A stretch of 64,000 bases of DNA, taken from Candidatus Kuenenia stuttgartensis. GTDB taxonomy: Bacteria; Gemmatimonadota; Gemmatimonadetes; Gemmatimonadales; Gemmatimonadaceae. Positions 25,890 through 34,896 of this stretch are shown here, one piece after another. The notes beneath the pieces are model-generated. The model did not search any database. It had not been told where the DNA came from and saw nothing but the letters and a program-made list of their open reading frames with translations. The translations under genes were made by a program, and so were the position numbers. The DNA is taken from contig CALQGY020000001.1 in NCBI GenBank assembly GCA_943330235.2, positions 25,303 through 89,302 of the forward strand. Direction: 5' to 3'. Within the stretch, counting starts at the first letter, position 1. Every line of letters starts with the position of its first letter.

Positions 25890-27065
25890 CTACCGCTCGA
25901 TGCGCAGCAATCCGGCATTCGCGCTTTCGCGCAGGAAGACTTCGGGCGCGTGCGAGGCGATGCGCAGTCCGGTCGCCCCGTAGTGTCGGCGCGCCTCGAG
26001 CGCCATGTATTCATCCAGCGGGCGCCCGGCATCACGTGCGTCGCGCAGCGCCTCGACGATCTCCTCCCACGTGCCCTCAAAGGCGCTGCCATCACGCATC
26101 ACGACACGATGCAGGCCGTTGGGGGCCAGCACGTCGGACGACGAGACGGACCCGAGGGACTCGGTGGGCGCATCATCATCCTGATGTTGCTGAGCGAGCC
26201 CCGACAACAGCCCGCCCAGCGTCGCCAATTGATCCTGCGCGTCGGAGGCATCCTCCCCGTGCTCCTGCTCCATCATCCGCTGCTCGATTTCATCGAGCAT
26301 GTCGTCGATGGGGTCGGGCTCACCGGTCAACTCCACCAGACGCGCCTGCCACGGCTGCAACTCCGGGGCGTCATCGGCGAGCGCCGACGCCGACTTGCGC
26401 AGATCGATCAACCGCCAGATCCCGAGCTCATCCCAGTGATCTTCCGGCGTGGTCTTCTCGAACTCGGCCATCGCGGCATCGAGATCACCGGCATCGTAGA
26501 GCAGATTGGCGACGTAGACCCGCGCCTCACTGAATTCGGGATCCAACGCGAGCGCATGCCGCAGCGCCTGCATGGCCTCATCGTCGTGATCCAACCGATG
26601 CTGGGCATACCCGATACAGGCGGCCGCCTCGGCCGAATCCGGCGCGTGCGTCACCGCGCGCTCGAAGAATTCCAGGGCGCGATCCGCATAGCCCTCGCGA
26701 AACAGGGCGCGGCCGATCTGCAGCATGAGTTCGACGTCATCGTCATAGCCGAGTTCGATGATGCGTTCAAAGATGCGGAGCCCGGCGTCGGCCTGTCCGA
26801 ACTTGAACAGCACCTCCCCCAGCCCCGCGAGCGCATCTTCATGCTCGGGGTCGATCACCGACGCCGCCTCGAACGCGCGGCGGGCCCACGCGAATTCCTC
26901 GCGGGCCAAGCGCGCGTATCCCACGCCGACGTGTAGTTCGACCGCGTCGGGATAGAGCGCTAATCCCTCGCGCAGAAGGGCCAGCGCGTCGTCATACAGC
27001 CCTTCATCGTAAAGGGCGTGCGCGCGCTCGTCGTATTCCTCGGAACTCAGGAACGGGGTCGGCAT
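25890..27065 (-). CDS. Tetratricopeptide repeat protein
   Basis: A 391-residue cytoplasmic protein with about six consecutive TPR units between residues 10 and 215 (pattern A-x-x-x-Y-x-x-G-x-Y-x-x-A-L, then D-x-x-x-A-L-x-x-L-G-x-x-L). The middle is very acidic (DEIEQRMMEQEHGEDASDAQDQ), and a distinct C-terminal domain from about residue 300 begins with GLHRVVMRDGSAFEGTWEEIVEALRDARDAG. TPR arrays are protein-binding scaffolds; the partner is unknown. A very good ribosome site (GGAGGA) precedes the ATG by nine bases, which fixes the start. The gene lies about 100 bases upstream of the M16 gene on the same strand. Confidence 0.85.
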   Translation of the reverse strand: MPTPFLSSEEYDERAHALYDEGLYDDALALLREGLALYPDAVELHVGVGYARLAREEFAWARRAFEAASVIDPEHEDALAGLGEVLFKFGQADAGLRIFERIIELGYDDDVELMLQIGRALFREGYADRALEFFERAVTHAPDSAEAAACIGYAQHRLDHDDEAMQALRHALALDPEFSEARVYVANLLYDAGDLDAAMAEFEKTTPEDHWDELGIWRLIDLRKSASALADDAPELQPWQARLVELTGEPDPIDDMLDEIEQRMMEQEHGEDASDAQDQLATLGGLLSGLAQQHQDDDAPTESLGSVSSSDVLAPNGLHRVVMRDGSAFEGTWEEIVEALRDARDAGRPLDEYMALEARRHYGATGLRIASHAPEVFLRESANAGLLRIER

Positions 27066-27147
27066 CTTCTGAAATCCTCCGGAGCGAGCGGGTTACCGGA
27101 TAGTACCGTGCGCTTCGTACGAAGTTCACGCTCAGCTTGCCAATTCT

Positions 27148-28071
27148 TCACCAGCGACTCGGTTGCAGCAACTCCACGGCGATCTGACCGGCCAGCCGAG
27201 CGTTGGATTCGAGCAACGCCAGGTTGGCCACGACGGAGGCCCCGTCTGTTCGACGCTGGACCTCGGCGAGAAGAAACGGCGTCACCGCCGCTCCGCGAAT
27301 ACCCTGTGCGGCGGCCGCCGCGAGCGCCGCCGCCGTGGCGGCTTCGACCACGGCGGGATCGAGCGCGTACGCCTTGGGCGGCGCTTGGACGACCAACATG
27401 GCTCCCGGGCGCCCCAAGGCGCGATGCGCCCGCCACGCACGGGCGATCTGCGCCGGCTCCTCGGCAAACGCGGACAAGGGCAGCCCTGTTCCGGTGGTGA
27501 AGAAGCCCGGCAGCTCCGGCGTCTGGTAGCCCACCACGGGGACCCCGAGGGTCTCCAGGCGTTCGAGCGTTGCTGGCAGGTCGAGAATGGACTTCGCCCC
27601 CGCACAGACAACCACGGCGCTGGTCCGCGCGAGCTCGACCAGGTCGGCGGACTCATCGAAGGGCGCATCGCGATGCACGCCGCCGATGCCGCCCGTGGCG
27701 AACACCTCAATGCCGCCCAACGCGCACAGCGCGAGCGTACCAGCCACGGTGGTCGCGCCGTCGGCCTCGTCGGCCATGGCCATCGCCAAGTCACGCGCCG
27801 ACACTTTGCGCACACCCACGCGCGCCAGGAACCGTTCGAGGGTCTCCGGCTCGAGCCCCAGCACCGGGACCCCGCGATCGAGCGCGGTGATGGCCGGCGT
27901 CGCGCCAGCGCCGATCACCGCATCGCTCATCCGCTCGGCGGCTTCGCGATTGAACGGCGGCAACAGCCCCTGCGCGAGCACCGAGCTCTCCAGCGCGACA
28001 ATCGCACCGCCCCGCGCGAGCGCGGCAGATACGGCGGCGGAACAACGCGGGCGCAAGCGATTCGCAGTCAC
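27148..28071 (-). CDS. psuG: Pseudouridine-5'-phosphate glycosidase
   Basis: A 307-residue enzyme that splits pseudouridine 5'-phosphate into uracil and ribose 5-phosphate, salvaging the modified base. Family landmarks are all present: IVALESSVLAQGLLPPFN near residue 25 (catalytic-region glutamate), TPAITALDRG, KVSARDLA with its lysine (about 89), the ATGGIGGVHRDA loop and the catalytic lysine in VCAGAKSILDLPATLE (about 160). No psuK kinase is adjacent. The start is GTG at 28071; a TTGCCA-17-TACACT promoter ends five bases before it, suggesting a leaderless transcript. Confidence 0.93.
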   Translation of the reverse strand: MTANRLRPRCSAAVSAALARGGAIVALESSVLAQGLLPPFNREAAERMSDAVIGAGATPAITALDRGVPVLGLEPETLERFLARVGVRKVSARDLAMAMADEADGATTVAGTLALCALGGIEVFATGGIGGVHRDAPFDESADLVELARTSAVVVCAGAKSILDLPATLERLETLGVPVVGYQTPELPGFFTTGTGLPLSAFAEEPAQIARAWRAHRALGRPGAMLVVQAPPKAYALDPAVVEAATAAALAAAAAQGIRGAAVTPFLLAEVQRRTDGASVVANLALLESNARLAGQIAVELLQPSRW

Positions 28072-28105
28072 GCCCGAGTGTACTCATTGCCCTGCGACAT
28101 GGCAA
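28072..28105 (-). promoter_or_regulatory. Promoter of psuG, leaderless type
   Basis: On the minus strand, TTGCCA (28105-28100) and TACACT (28082-28077) are separated by 17 bases, and the GTG start codon follows only five bases later (28071). This is a near-consensus sigma-70 promoter positioned so that transcription starts at the start codon. Confidence 0.6.
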
Positions 28106-28196
28106 CGGCGGCGTCACGCGGCGGGCGCAACTGTCACCGTCTGCCACTACGGACTCGGACAGTGTTATGCGCATCACCATCCTGCGCACTTTCCGT

Positions 28197-28224
28197 TCAA
28201 GAACCGCCTCGCACGAGCCGAAGA
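28197..28224 (+). promoter_or_regulatory. Sigma-28 (FliA)-like promoter
   Basis: TCAAG at 28197-28201, a 15-base spacer, then GCCGAAGA at 28217-28224. This matches the flagellar sigma-28 consensus (TCAAG-N15-GCCGATA) except for the final T/A. It lies 55 bases upstream of the FliS-like gene, which a sigma-28 factor would be expected to control. Confidence 0.5.
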
Positions 28225-28279
28225 ACAATCCAGACGGCAGCGCGCCTGCCACGTTCCTGTCTCACACATCAAGTCCATC

Positions 28280-28627
28280 GTGCCTGCCTCTCCCACGTCA
28301 CTTAGCCGCAACGCCGTTGTTGCGTACGCGCCCCGCACCCTCGATCCGCTCGAACGCATTGTCCGTGCGTACGACCGTGCCATTGATGCCTGCGAGTCGT
28401 TCAACGTGGACGAGGCCCGTCAGGCGATCGGCCTGCTCCGTGCCGCGCTCGACCTCGACGGTCCGGCGTCACGCAGTTTCGATGCACTCTATGCGTGGTG
28501 TGAGGAAGCGGTGGACGGTCGCGATTTCGTTGGACCGGCCCGTACGTTGCGCGCCCTGCGCGATGCCTGGTGCCTGGCGGGGCAGCCCTCCCCGATCGTC
28601 ACACGCAAAGACTGGCCGGTCTCCTAG
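28280..28627 (+). CDS. FliS-like flagellin chaperone
   Basis: A roughly 115-residue helical protein that aligns by eye with FliS, the export chaperone that caps the C-terminus of flagellin. Matching features are LDPLERIVRAYDRAIDACE (FliS: S-P-x-x-L-I-x-M-L-x-D-G-A), the helix ending in LRAALDLDG, FDALYAWCEEAVDGRD (FliS: L-Y-D-Y-M ... N-L-R-N-D) and the closing LRALRDAW (FliS: I-x-E-A-W). The core identity is moderate. No flagellar gene is nearby, but the sigma-28-like promoter upstream supports the call. The start is GTG at 28280, the only reasonable start before the domain. Confidence 0.55.
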   Translation: MPASPTSLSRNAVVAYAPRTLDPLERIVRAYDRAIDACESFNVDEARQAIGLLRAALDLDGPASRSFDALYAWCEEAVDGRDFVGPARTLRALRDAWCLAGQPSPIVTRKDWPVS

Positions 28628-28753
28628 CGGGTACCGGCGCACTCGGCAGGGGCTGACAGCGCCGTCCCCGCCGACCATCTTGCGGGTGGACCCGTACCAC
28701 CGCTGGCACGCGCGCCCGTGCCCCACGTAGGCCCCCGTCACGGATTCACGCGC

Positions 28754-29902
28754 ATGACCACCCCTGAAGCCCCACGGATCGGATTGGTGTTGGGCGGTGG
28801 CGCGCTCAAAGGGTTAGCGCACATCGGGGCGCTGCGCGCATTAGCCGAGGCGGGCATCCGTCCTGCCCTCTACGCCGGCACCAGCATCGGGGCGATGATC
28901 GCCGCGGCAGCCGCCGCCGGCGTGCCCGTGGAGCATCTCGAGGAGCGTGCCCGACGGTTCAAACGGCGCGACCTCTTCCGCATCAACCACTTGGGCATGC
29001 TGATGGACCGCATGCTCTCGCGGTCCATCTACCTGGAAGCGCCGCTCCGCGCGCTGTGCGACGAACTGGTCCCCGAAGGACAGTTTGCCGATCTAGCCAC
29101 CCCCCTGCTGGTCACGGCCGTGGATATCGACCGGGGGATCCCTGTGGTCTTCGGGCGCCCGGGGCTGAGGGATGTGCGGGTGCGCGACGCCGTCTACGCC
29201 TCCTGTGCCCTCCCCGGGTTCTTCCCGCCCGGTGTGGTCGGGGACCGGACGTGCATTGACGGCGGCACCACCGACAATCTCCCTGTGGACATCGCCGCGC
29301 TGGGGCTCGACGCCGTCATCGCGGTGGATGTCGGTATCGCCGACGTCCCGGTGACCACGGGCGTGGCCACGCAGGGATTCGCGTCGATTTTCATGCGGGC
29401 CGCCAGCATGATGATGCACGAGCAGCAGCAGCACGTCCTCGAAATGTGGACCTCGCCGCCCATGCTGCTCGTGCGCCCGACGGTGTCCCAGGTAGGCTGG
29501 TTCAGCTTCGGGCATACGGAGGAGTTGCTGGACGCCGGCTATACCGCCACACGCGACGCGCTCCGCGAGATCGAGACGATGCTGAATGCACGCGGGGGGA
29601 TCTTCCCGCGACGCGAGATCAAGATCGTGGTCGATCAGGCCGCCTGCACCGGCTGCGCGCTCTGTGTGGCGCGCGCGCCGGACATCATGACCATCGACGC
29701 CGCGCTCAAGGCGCACCCGATCACCCCGCGCCACGAGTGGTCCCCGGCCGATGGGGCCTTCGTGCGCTGCTGCCCCGTTGGGGCGATTCATGTGGTGGAA
29801 CCGACCGCCAATGTGTGGCGAGACGACGGCCCACCCCCGATATTTCCGGAAGCCTCGTCGGTACCGAGTGTTCACCAGCATGGTGGCTCCGCGGCGCGAT
29901 GA
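28754..29902 (+). CDS. Patatin-like phospholipase fused to a ferredoxin-like domain
   Basis: A 382-residue two-domain protein. Residues 1-275 are a patatin lipase: oxyanion loop GGGALKG (14-20), nucleophile elbow GTSIG (Ser44) and the catalytic Asp169 in DGGTTDN, so acyl ester hydrolysis is expected. Residues 288-350 form a ferredoxin-like module: C-T-G-C-A-L-C (Cys298, 301, 304), a long insert, then RCCPVGAI with Cys339/340, enough for one iron-sulfur cluster. Joining a lipid hydrolase to a redox module is unusual. No signal peptide is present. ATG at 28754 is the first start before the lipase fold; the aconitase gene follows 64 bases later. Confidence 0.85.
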   Translation: MTTPEAPRIGLVLGGGALKGLAHIGALRALAEAGIRPALYAGTSIGAMIAAAAAAGVPVEHLEERARRFKRRDLFRINHLGMLMDRMLSRSIYLEAPLRALCDELVPEGQFADLATPLLVTAVDIDRGIPVVFGRPGLRDVRVRDAVYASCALPGFFPPGVVGDRTCIDGGTTDNLPVDIAALGLDAVIAVDVGIADVPVTTGVATQGFASIFMRAASMMMHEQQQHVLEMWTSPPMLLVRPTVSQVGWFSFGHTEELLDAGYTATRDALREIETMLNARGGIFPRREIKIVVDQAACTGCALCVARAPDIMTIDAALKAHPITPRHEWSPADGAFVRCCPVGAIHVVEPTANVWRDDGPPPIFPEASSVPSVHQHGGSAAR

Positions 29903-29966
29903 GTGGCTCCGTCCAGAACGCGTAGGGCCACCCATGGGGTCGGCTCGCGCAGGGCCTCAATTCTCC

Positions 29967-32660
29967 ATGTCACATCCCAATTCGTTCGGCAGCCGCGCCA
30001 CCTTGGCCGTGGGCGACCGTCACTATGCGTACTTCCGACTCGCCGCGCTCGACGCGCTGCCGGGCAGTACCGCCGCGTCCCTGCCGTTCTCGCTGCGCGT
30101 CCTGCTCGAGAACCTGCTGCGCGGGGAAGACGGCGCCTTCGTCAAGCGCGCCGACGTTGAGTCGCTCGCGCACTGGAACGTCAAGGCCACCGTCGACCAG
30201 GAAATCGCCTTCCGCACGGCCCGCGTGCTGCTGCAGGACTTCACGGGCGTGCCGTGTGTCGTCGATCTGGCCGCCATGCGCGATGCCATGGTCTCCTTGG
30301 GCGGCGACCCCACCCGCATCAACCCGCTGCAGCCGGTCGATCTCGTCATCGACCACTCCGTCCAGGTGGACGAGTACGGCACCGAAGCGGCGCTGCTCCT
30401 CAACACCGAACTCGAGTTCGAGCGCAACAACGAGCGCTACGAGTTCCTGAAGTGGGGACAGGACGCGCTCCGCAACTTCCGCGTCGTGCCGCCGGGCACC
30501 GGCATCTGCCACCAGGTCAATCTCGAGTACCTCGCGCAGGTGGTCTTCACCGCGCAGGACGGTGCTGAAACGCTGGCCTATTGCGATTCGCTGGTCGGCA
30601 CGGACTCGCACACCACGATGATCAACGGCCTCGGCGTGCTGGGCTGGGGCGTCGGTGGCATTGAAGCCGAAGCCGCGATGCTCGGCCAGCCGGTGAGCAT
30701 GCTGATCCCTGACGTCATCGGCTTCAAGCTGCACGGCAAGCTGCCGGCCGGTGCGACCGCCACGGACTTGGTGCTCACGTGCACCGAGATGCTCCGCAAG
30801 AAGAAGGTGGTCGGCAAGTTCGTGGAGTTTTACGGCACCGGGCTCTCGTCGCTGGCGCTGGCCGATCGCGCGACCATCGCCAACATGGCCCCGGAATACG
30901 GCGCCACGATGGGCTTCTTCCCCGTCGATGACGAAACGCTCAAGTACCTGCGCCTGTCCGGCCGCAGCGACGAGCAGGTCGCACTGGTTGAGGCCTACAC
31001 CAAGGCGCAGGGGCTCTTCCGCACCGACGCCACCCCCGACCCGGTCTTTACGGACACGCTGGAACTCGACCTGAGCACCGTCGTGCCCAGCCTGGCCGGC
31101 CCCAAGCGCCCGCAGGATCGCGTGCCGCTGTCGCAGAGCAAGGCCATGTACCGCGAGGCCCTCGCCACGCAGATGGCGACGCAAGGGGCATCAACGGACG
31201 ACGCCGGCGTCTCCATCACGTACAAAGATCAGACGTTCGCGCTGCAGCATGGCCACATCGTCATCGCGGCGATCACGTCCTGCACCAACACGTCCAACCC
31301 CAGCGTCATGCTGGCGGCGGGACTGCTGGCGCAGAAGGCCGTGGCAAAGGGGCTCACGAGCAAGCCGTGGGTGAAGACCTCGCTGGCCCCGGGCTCCAAG
31401 GTGGCGACCGACTACTTCCACAAGGCGGGTCTGATGGACTCGCTGGACGCGCTGGGCTTTAACGTCGTGGGCTACGGCTGCACCACGTGCATCGGCAACT
31501 CGGGACCGCTCCCCACCGTCGTCAGCGAAGCCATCGACACGGGCAAGCTCAACGTAGCGGCCGTGCTCTCGGGCAACCGCAACTTCGAAGGCCGCGTCAA
31601 TCCGCAGACGCGCTTTAACTACCTCGCGTCGCCGCCACTGGTGGTGGCCTACGCACTCGCCGGCCGGATGGACATCGACATGGCCACCGAGCCGCTCGGT
31701 GAAGGCACTGACGGCCCGGTATACCTGCGCGACATCTGGCCGAGCGCGCAGGAAGTGGAAGACACCATCCTCAGCTCCGTCAAGCGCGAGCAGTTCACCA
31801 CGCAGTACGCCAACGCGTTCGCGGGCGATGAACACTGGCAGGCGATTCAGTCGCCCACCGGTGATCAGTATGCGTGGAACAACGTTTCCACATATGTGAA
31901 GAACCCGCCGTACTTCGACGGCATGACCATGACGCCGCCGGGCGTGCGCCCGATCGCGGGCGCCAAGGTGCTCGGCATGTTTGGCGATTCCATCACCACC
32001 GACCACATCTCGCCGGCCGGTTCCATCGCCGCGGCGTCGCCGGCCGGATTGTGGCTCAAGGCGCTGGGCGTGGACAAGAAGGATTTCAATTCGTACGGCG
32101 CGCGGCGCGGCAATCATGAAGTCATGATGCGCGGCACCTTTGCCAACATCCGCCTCAAGAACGAACTGACGGGCGGCAAGGAAGGCTGGTGGACCGCGAC
32201 CGCACCGGGTGCGGAACCGTCCGCCATCTACGACGTCTCCATGGCGCGTCAGGCCGAGGGCGTGCCGCAGATTGTGATCGCGGGCAAGGAATACGGTACC
32301 GGTTCGTCGCGCGACTGGGCGGCCAAGGGCACGATGCTCCTCGGCGTCCGGGCCGTGATCGCCGAAAGCTTCGAGCGCATTCATCGCAGCAATCTCGTGG
32401 GCATGGGTGTGTTGCCCCTCGAGTTCGTGGCCGGTGAAACGCGTCAGTCGCTGGGGCTCACGGGCTTCGAGACGTACGAAATCGCGGACATGAGCGACAG
32501 CATGATGCCGCGCGCGACGCTGCAGGTACACGCAACGGCGCCCGACGGCACCGTGAAAACCTTCAGCGCCCGCTCGCGCATTGATACGCCGGAAGAGATG
32601 CAGTACTACAAGCACGGCGGCATCCTGCCGTACGTGTTGCGGAGCCTGGTGAGCCGATAA
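29967..32660 (+). CDS. acnA: Aconitate hydratase A
   Basis: An 897-residue TCA-cycle enzyme interconverting citrate and isocitrate. The three cluster-binding cysteines are visible in [12 protein letters not shown] and [12 protein letters not shown]. Substrate-site segments include [25 protein letters not shown] and the swivel-domain arginine loop [13 protein letters not shown]. The order and length (about 890) match the IRP1/AcnA branch rather than AcnB. The frame is open earlier, but the ATG at 29967 matches the family start. It lies downstream of the patatin-ferredoxin gene and 14 bases before the lipid kinase gene. Confidence 0.96.
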   Translation: MSHPNSFGSRATLAVGDRHYAYFRLAALDALPGSTAASLPFSLRVLLENLLRGEDGAFVKRADVESLAHWNVKATVDQEIAFRTARVLLQDFTGVPCVVDLAAMRDAMVSLGGDPTRINPLQPVDLVIDHSVQVDEYGTEAALLLNTELEFERNNERYEFLKWGQDALRNFRVVPPGTGICHQVNLEYLAQVVFTAQDGAETLAYCDSLVGTDSHTTMINGLGVLGWGVGGIEAEAAMLGQPVSMLIPDVIGFKLHGKLPAGATATDLVLTCTEMLRKKKVVGKFVEFYGTGLSSLALADRATIANMAPEYGATMGFFPVDDETLKYLRLSGRSDEQVALVEAYTKAQGLFRTDATPDPVFTDTLELDLSTVVPSLAGPKRPQDRVPLSQSKAMYREALATQMATQGASTDDAGVSITYKDQTFALQHGHIVIAAITSCTNTSNPSVMLAAGLLAQKAVAKGLTSKPWVKTSLAPGSKVATDYFHKAGLMDSLDALGFNVVGYGCTTCIGNSGPLPTVVSEAIDTGKLNVAAVLSGNRNFEGRVNPQTRFNYLASPPLVVAYALAGRMDIDMATEPLGEGTDGPVYLRDIWPSAQEVEDTILSSVKREQFTTQYANAFAGDEHWQAIQSPTGDQYAWNNVSTYVKNPPYFDGMTMTPPGVRPIAGAKVLGMFGDSITTDHISPAGSIAAASPAGLWLKALGVDKKDFNSYGARRGNHEVMMRGTFANIRLKNELTGGKEGWWTATAPGAEPSAIYDVSMARQAEGVPQIVIAGKEYGTGSSRDWAAKGTMLLGVRAVIAESFERIHRSNLVGMGVLPLEFVAGETRQSLGLTGFETYEIADMSDSMMPRATLQVHATAPDGTVKTFSARSRIDTPEEMQYYKHGGILPYVLRSLVSR

Positions 32661-32674
32661 TCGCCACCAGCGCC

Positions 32675-33592
32675 GTGCCTCACGACAGCATGCAGCGGCT
32701 CGGCGGTCCCATTCACCTGCTGGTCAATCCGGCCGCAGGTGGTGGGCGTGCGGGACATTCCATCGACCGGGCCTACGCCGCGTTGCGGACCGTAGGTCCG
32801 GTCGAGTTGGTTGAGTCGACGTGCGCCGGCGATGAACGGCGTCTCGCGGCCGAGGCGCATCAAGCCCGCGCACGGGCGCTGGTCGTGCTGGGTGGTGATG
32901 GCTCCCTCTCGCACGCGGCCCGCGGACTCATCGCCGCCCGCTCGGCGACCCCGCTGTGCGTGTTCGCCGCGGGCACCGGCAACGACTTCGCCAAGTCGCT
33001 CGGTGTGCCGGCGCACAATTTTCTCGCGATGGCGCGCCGGCTTGAAGCCGGTACCGTGCGCTCCATCGACGCCGGTGAGATTGACGGCGTGACCTTCATC
33101 AACGCCGCGGGCTTCGGCTTCGACGTGGATGTCCTGCAGCGCATGCGCGAGCCGCGCCGCCGGCCGTTGCTGCGTGGGACGCCGCGCTACGTCGTCACCG
33201 CACTCCAGCAGCTCTTCCGGTACAGCGGCTTACACGCCACCGTCCCCGTCCTTCGAGACGGTGCCTCGTCCCACTGGCTCACCGTCGTCTTTGCCAACGG
33301 GCAATGGTTTGGCGGCGCGTTTCATATCGCGCCGGCCGCGCACGTGAGTGATGGGACGCTCGATCTGGTCGGTATTGCGGACGCGTCCCCGCTCACCCGC
33401 GCGGGACTCTTTGCTCGGGCGCTCCGCGGGAAGCATCTCTCGCATCGGGCCGTGCATACGCAGCGCGGGACCGCCTTTGTGATCACCTTCGTGGAGCCAC
33501 CGCATTTTCAGGCCGACGGGGAATTGCATCAGGCGTCGGGCCCCAGTGTCAGCGTCCGGTGTCTCCCGCAGGCCCTCCGCGTGGTCGGATAA
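32675..33592 (+). CDS. Diacylglycerol kinase-family lipid kinase
   Basis: A 305-residue protein of the DAGK catalytic family (YegS/DgkB type), phosphorylating a lipid such as diacylglycerol with ATP. The nucleotide-binding signature VVLGGDGSLSHAARGL (about residues 70-85) and the AAGTGNDFAKSLG motif (about 100-112) are clear, followed by FINAAGFGFDVDVL and a beta-sandwich C-terminal half with FANGQWFGGAFHIAPAA and DGELHQ. The start is GTG at 32675 (14 bases after acnA); an ATG five codons later is also possible. Confidence 0.9.
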   Translation: MPHDSMQRLGGPIHLLVNPAAGGGRAGHSIDRAYAALRTVGPVELVESTCAGDERRLAAEAHQARARALVVLGGDGSLSHAARGLIAARSATPLCVFAAGTGNDFAKSLGVPAHNFLAMARRLEAGTVRSIDAGEIDGVTFINAAGFGFDVDVLQRMREPRRRPLLRGTPRYVVTALQQLFRYSGLHATVPVLRDGASSHWLTVVFANGQWFGGAFHIAPAAHVSDGTLDLVGIADASPLTRAGLFARALRGKHLSHRAVHTQRGTAFVITFVEPPHFQADGELHQASGPSVSVRCLPQALRVVG

Positions 33593-33624
33593 CCGGCCGC
33601 TCTGGCTGGGCCGTCGTTCGCCGA

Positions 33625-33652
33625 TGTAACTTTCCTCGGTGTTGTAGGACTA
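33625..33652 (+). promoter_or_regulatory. Possible ECF-type promoter for the peroxiredoxin pair
   Basis: TGTAAC (33625-33630) and GGACTA (33647-33652) are 16 bases apart, resembling the AAC-N16-GTC pattern of ECF sigma factors with one change in the -10. The start codon is 67 bases further on. This is pattern resemblance only. Confidence 0.3.
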
Positions 33653-33719
33653 TCCGGGCTGACGTCCGCTCGGACCACCGAGGTCACCGCACGTTTCACG
33701 TGCTTTTCGAGGAGCCTTC

Positions 33720-34313
33720 ATGTCGGTCTTCACGCGGTTCGCGCGCCTGTCTGTAGCTGCGGTATCCTCGTTCGCGGTCGTCGCCGTTTCGTCGGCGCAT
33801 GCGCAGGCGGCTCCCGCCGCTCCTGCTGCCGGCGTGTTGAAGGTCGGTGACATGGCGCCGGACTTTACCGTCGCCACCGTGACCGCCGCTGGTCTGGAGG
33901 CTAAGCCGTTCAAGCTCTCCGAGCACCGTGGCGAAACGGTCATCCTCGCGTTCTTCCCGAAGGCGCGCACGCGCGGATGCACCATGCAGATGGAGTCATA
34001 CCGCGACAAGTACGCCGACCTGTTCAAGAGCGGCAAGAAGGTGACGCTGGTGGGCGTCAGCGTGGATGCGGATAGCTCGCTCACGTCATGGGCAACGGAT
34101 GCCAAGTTCCCGTTCCGCTTCGCCGCGGATGTCGATCGCAAGGTGGGCGTGGCGTTCGGCGCCAGCGAAGGCACGGGCGTGCACAAGCGCTACCTCTACG
34201 TGATTGACCCGAAGGGCAAGATCTCGTATGTCGCGACGCCGTTCCTGCAGATGTCCGCGGATGCCTACACGGAACTCGGCGCTGCGGTGACGCAGGCCGG
34301 CGGCGCGAAGTAA
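33720..34313 (+). CDS. Exported AhpC/TSA-family peroxiredoxin (Bcp-like), copy 1
   Basis: A 197-residue peroxiredoxin with a cleavable signal peptide (cleavage after SAHAQ, about residue 29). The mature domain has the family opening VGDMAPDFTV and the peroxidatic site FFPKARTRGCTMQ with Cys87. There is no second cysteine, so it is a 1-Cys type needing an external thiol partner. It should reduce hydrogen or lipid peroxides in the periplasm. GAGGAG stands a few bases before the ATG. The adjacent gene is a close paralogue, implying tandem duplication. Confidence 0.9.
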   Translation: MSVFTRFARLSVAAVSSFAVVAVSSAHAQAAPAAPAAGVLKVGDMAPDFTVATVTAAGLEAKPFKLSEHRGETVILAFFPKARTRGCTMQMESYRDKYADLFKSGKKVTLVGVSVDADSSLTSWATDAKFPFRFAADVDRKVGVAFGASEGTGVHKRYLYVIDPKGKISYVATPFLQMSADAYTELGAAVTQAGGAK

Positions 34314-34318
34314 TCGTG

Positions 34319-34885
34319 ATGACCACGCGTCATTCCCTGCGCGCGCTCGTCACCGCCGCGTTGATTGGCGCGAGTACGCTCGCCTCGGCGCGTCGCGCCG
34401 AGGCGCAGACGCTCAAAGTCGGCGACATGGCCCCGGACTTCACCGTGACGACGGTCACGGCCGCGGGCGTGGAGTCGAAGCCGTTTCATCTCGCCGAGCA
34501 TCGTGGCGAGACGGTCGTGCTGGCCTTCTTCCCGAAGGCCCGCACTCCCGGCTGCACGACGCAGATGGAGTCGTATCGCGACCAGTACGCCGCGCTGTTT
34601 CAGGGCGGCCGAAACGTGGCGCTCGTGGGTGTCAGCACGGGTGGCACGAGTTCGCTGATCGCCTGGGCCAAGGACGACAAGTTTCCGTTCCGCTTTGCGG
34701 CCGACGAGGACAAGGCGGTTGGGAAAGCCTACGGCGCGAGCACCATCCTCTGGCACAAGCGTCATCTCTACGTGATTGATCCCGCGGGAAAGATCGCGTA
34801 CATCGCGACGCCATTTCTGCAGATGTCCGCCGACGCCTACACCGCGCTGGGGAAGGCCGTCAGTGCCGCCGGCAGCACGAAGTAG
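34319..34885 (+). CDS. Exported AhpC/TSA-family peroxiredoxin (Bcp-like), copy 2
   Basis: A 188-residue paralogue of the preceding gene, starting 5 bases after its stop. The signal peptide ends RRAEAQ (about residue 30), the site is FFPKARTPGCTTQ with Cys79, the more usual T-P-G-C form (copy 1 has T-R-G-C). It is also a single-cysteine protein. The two share long identical stretches (PFLQMSADAY, KFPFRFAAD), while the middle segment differs (VGVSVDADSS versus VGVSTGGTSS). A GTG one codon upstream is an alternative start. Confidence 0.9.
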   Translation: MTTRHSLRALVTAALIGASTLASARRAEAQTLKVGDMAPDFTVTTVTAAGVESKPFHLAEHRGETVVLAFFPKARTPGCTTQMESYRDQYAALFQGGRNVALVGVSTGGTSSLIAWAKDDKFPFRFAADEDKAVGKAYGASTILWHKRHLYVIDPAGKIAYIATPFLQMSADAYTALGKAVSAAGSTK

Positions 34886-34896
34886 CCGCGGCCGAC

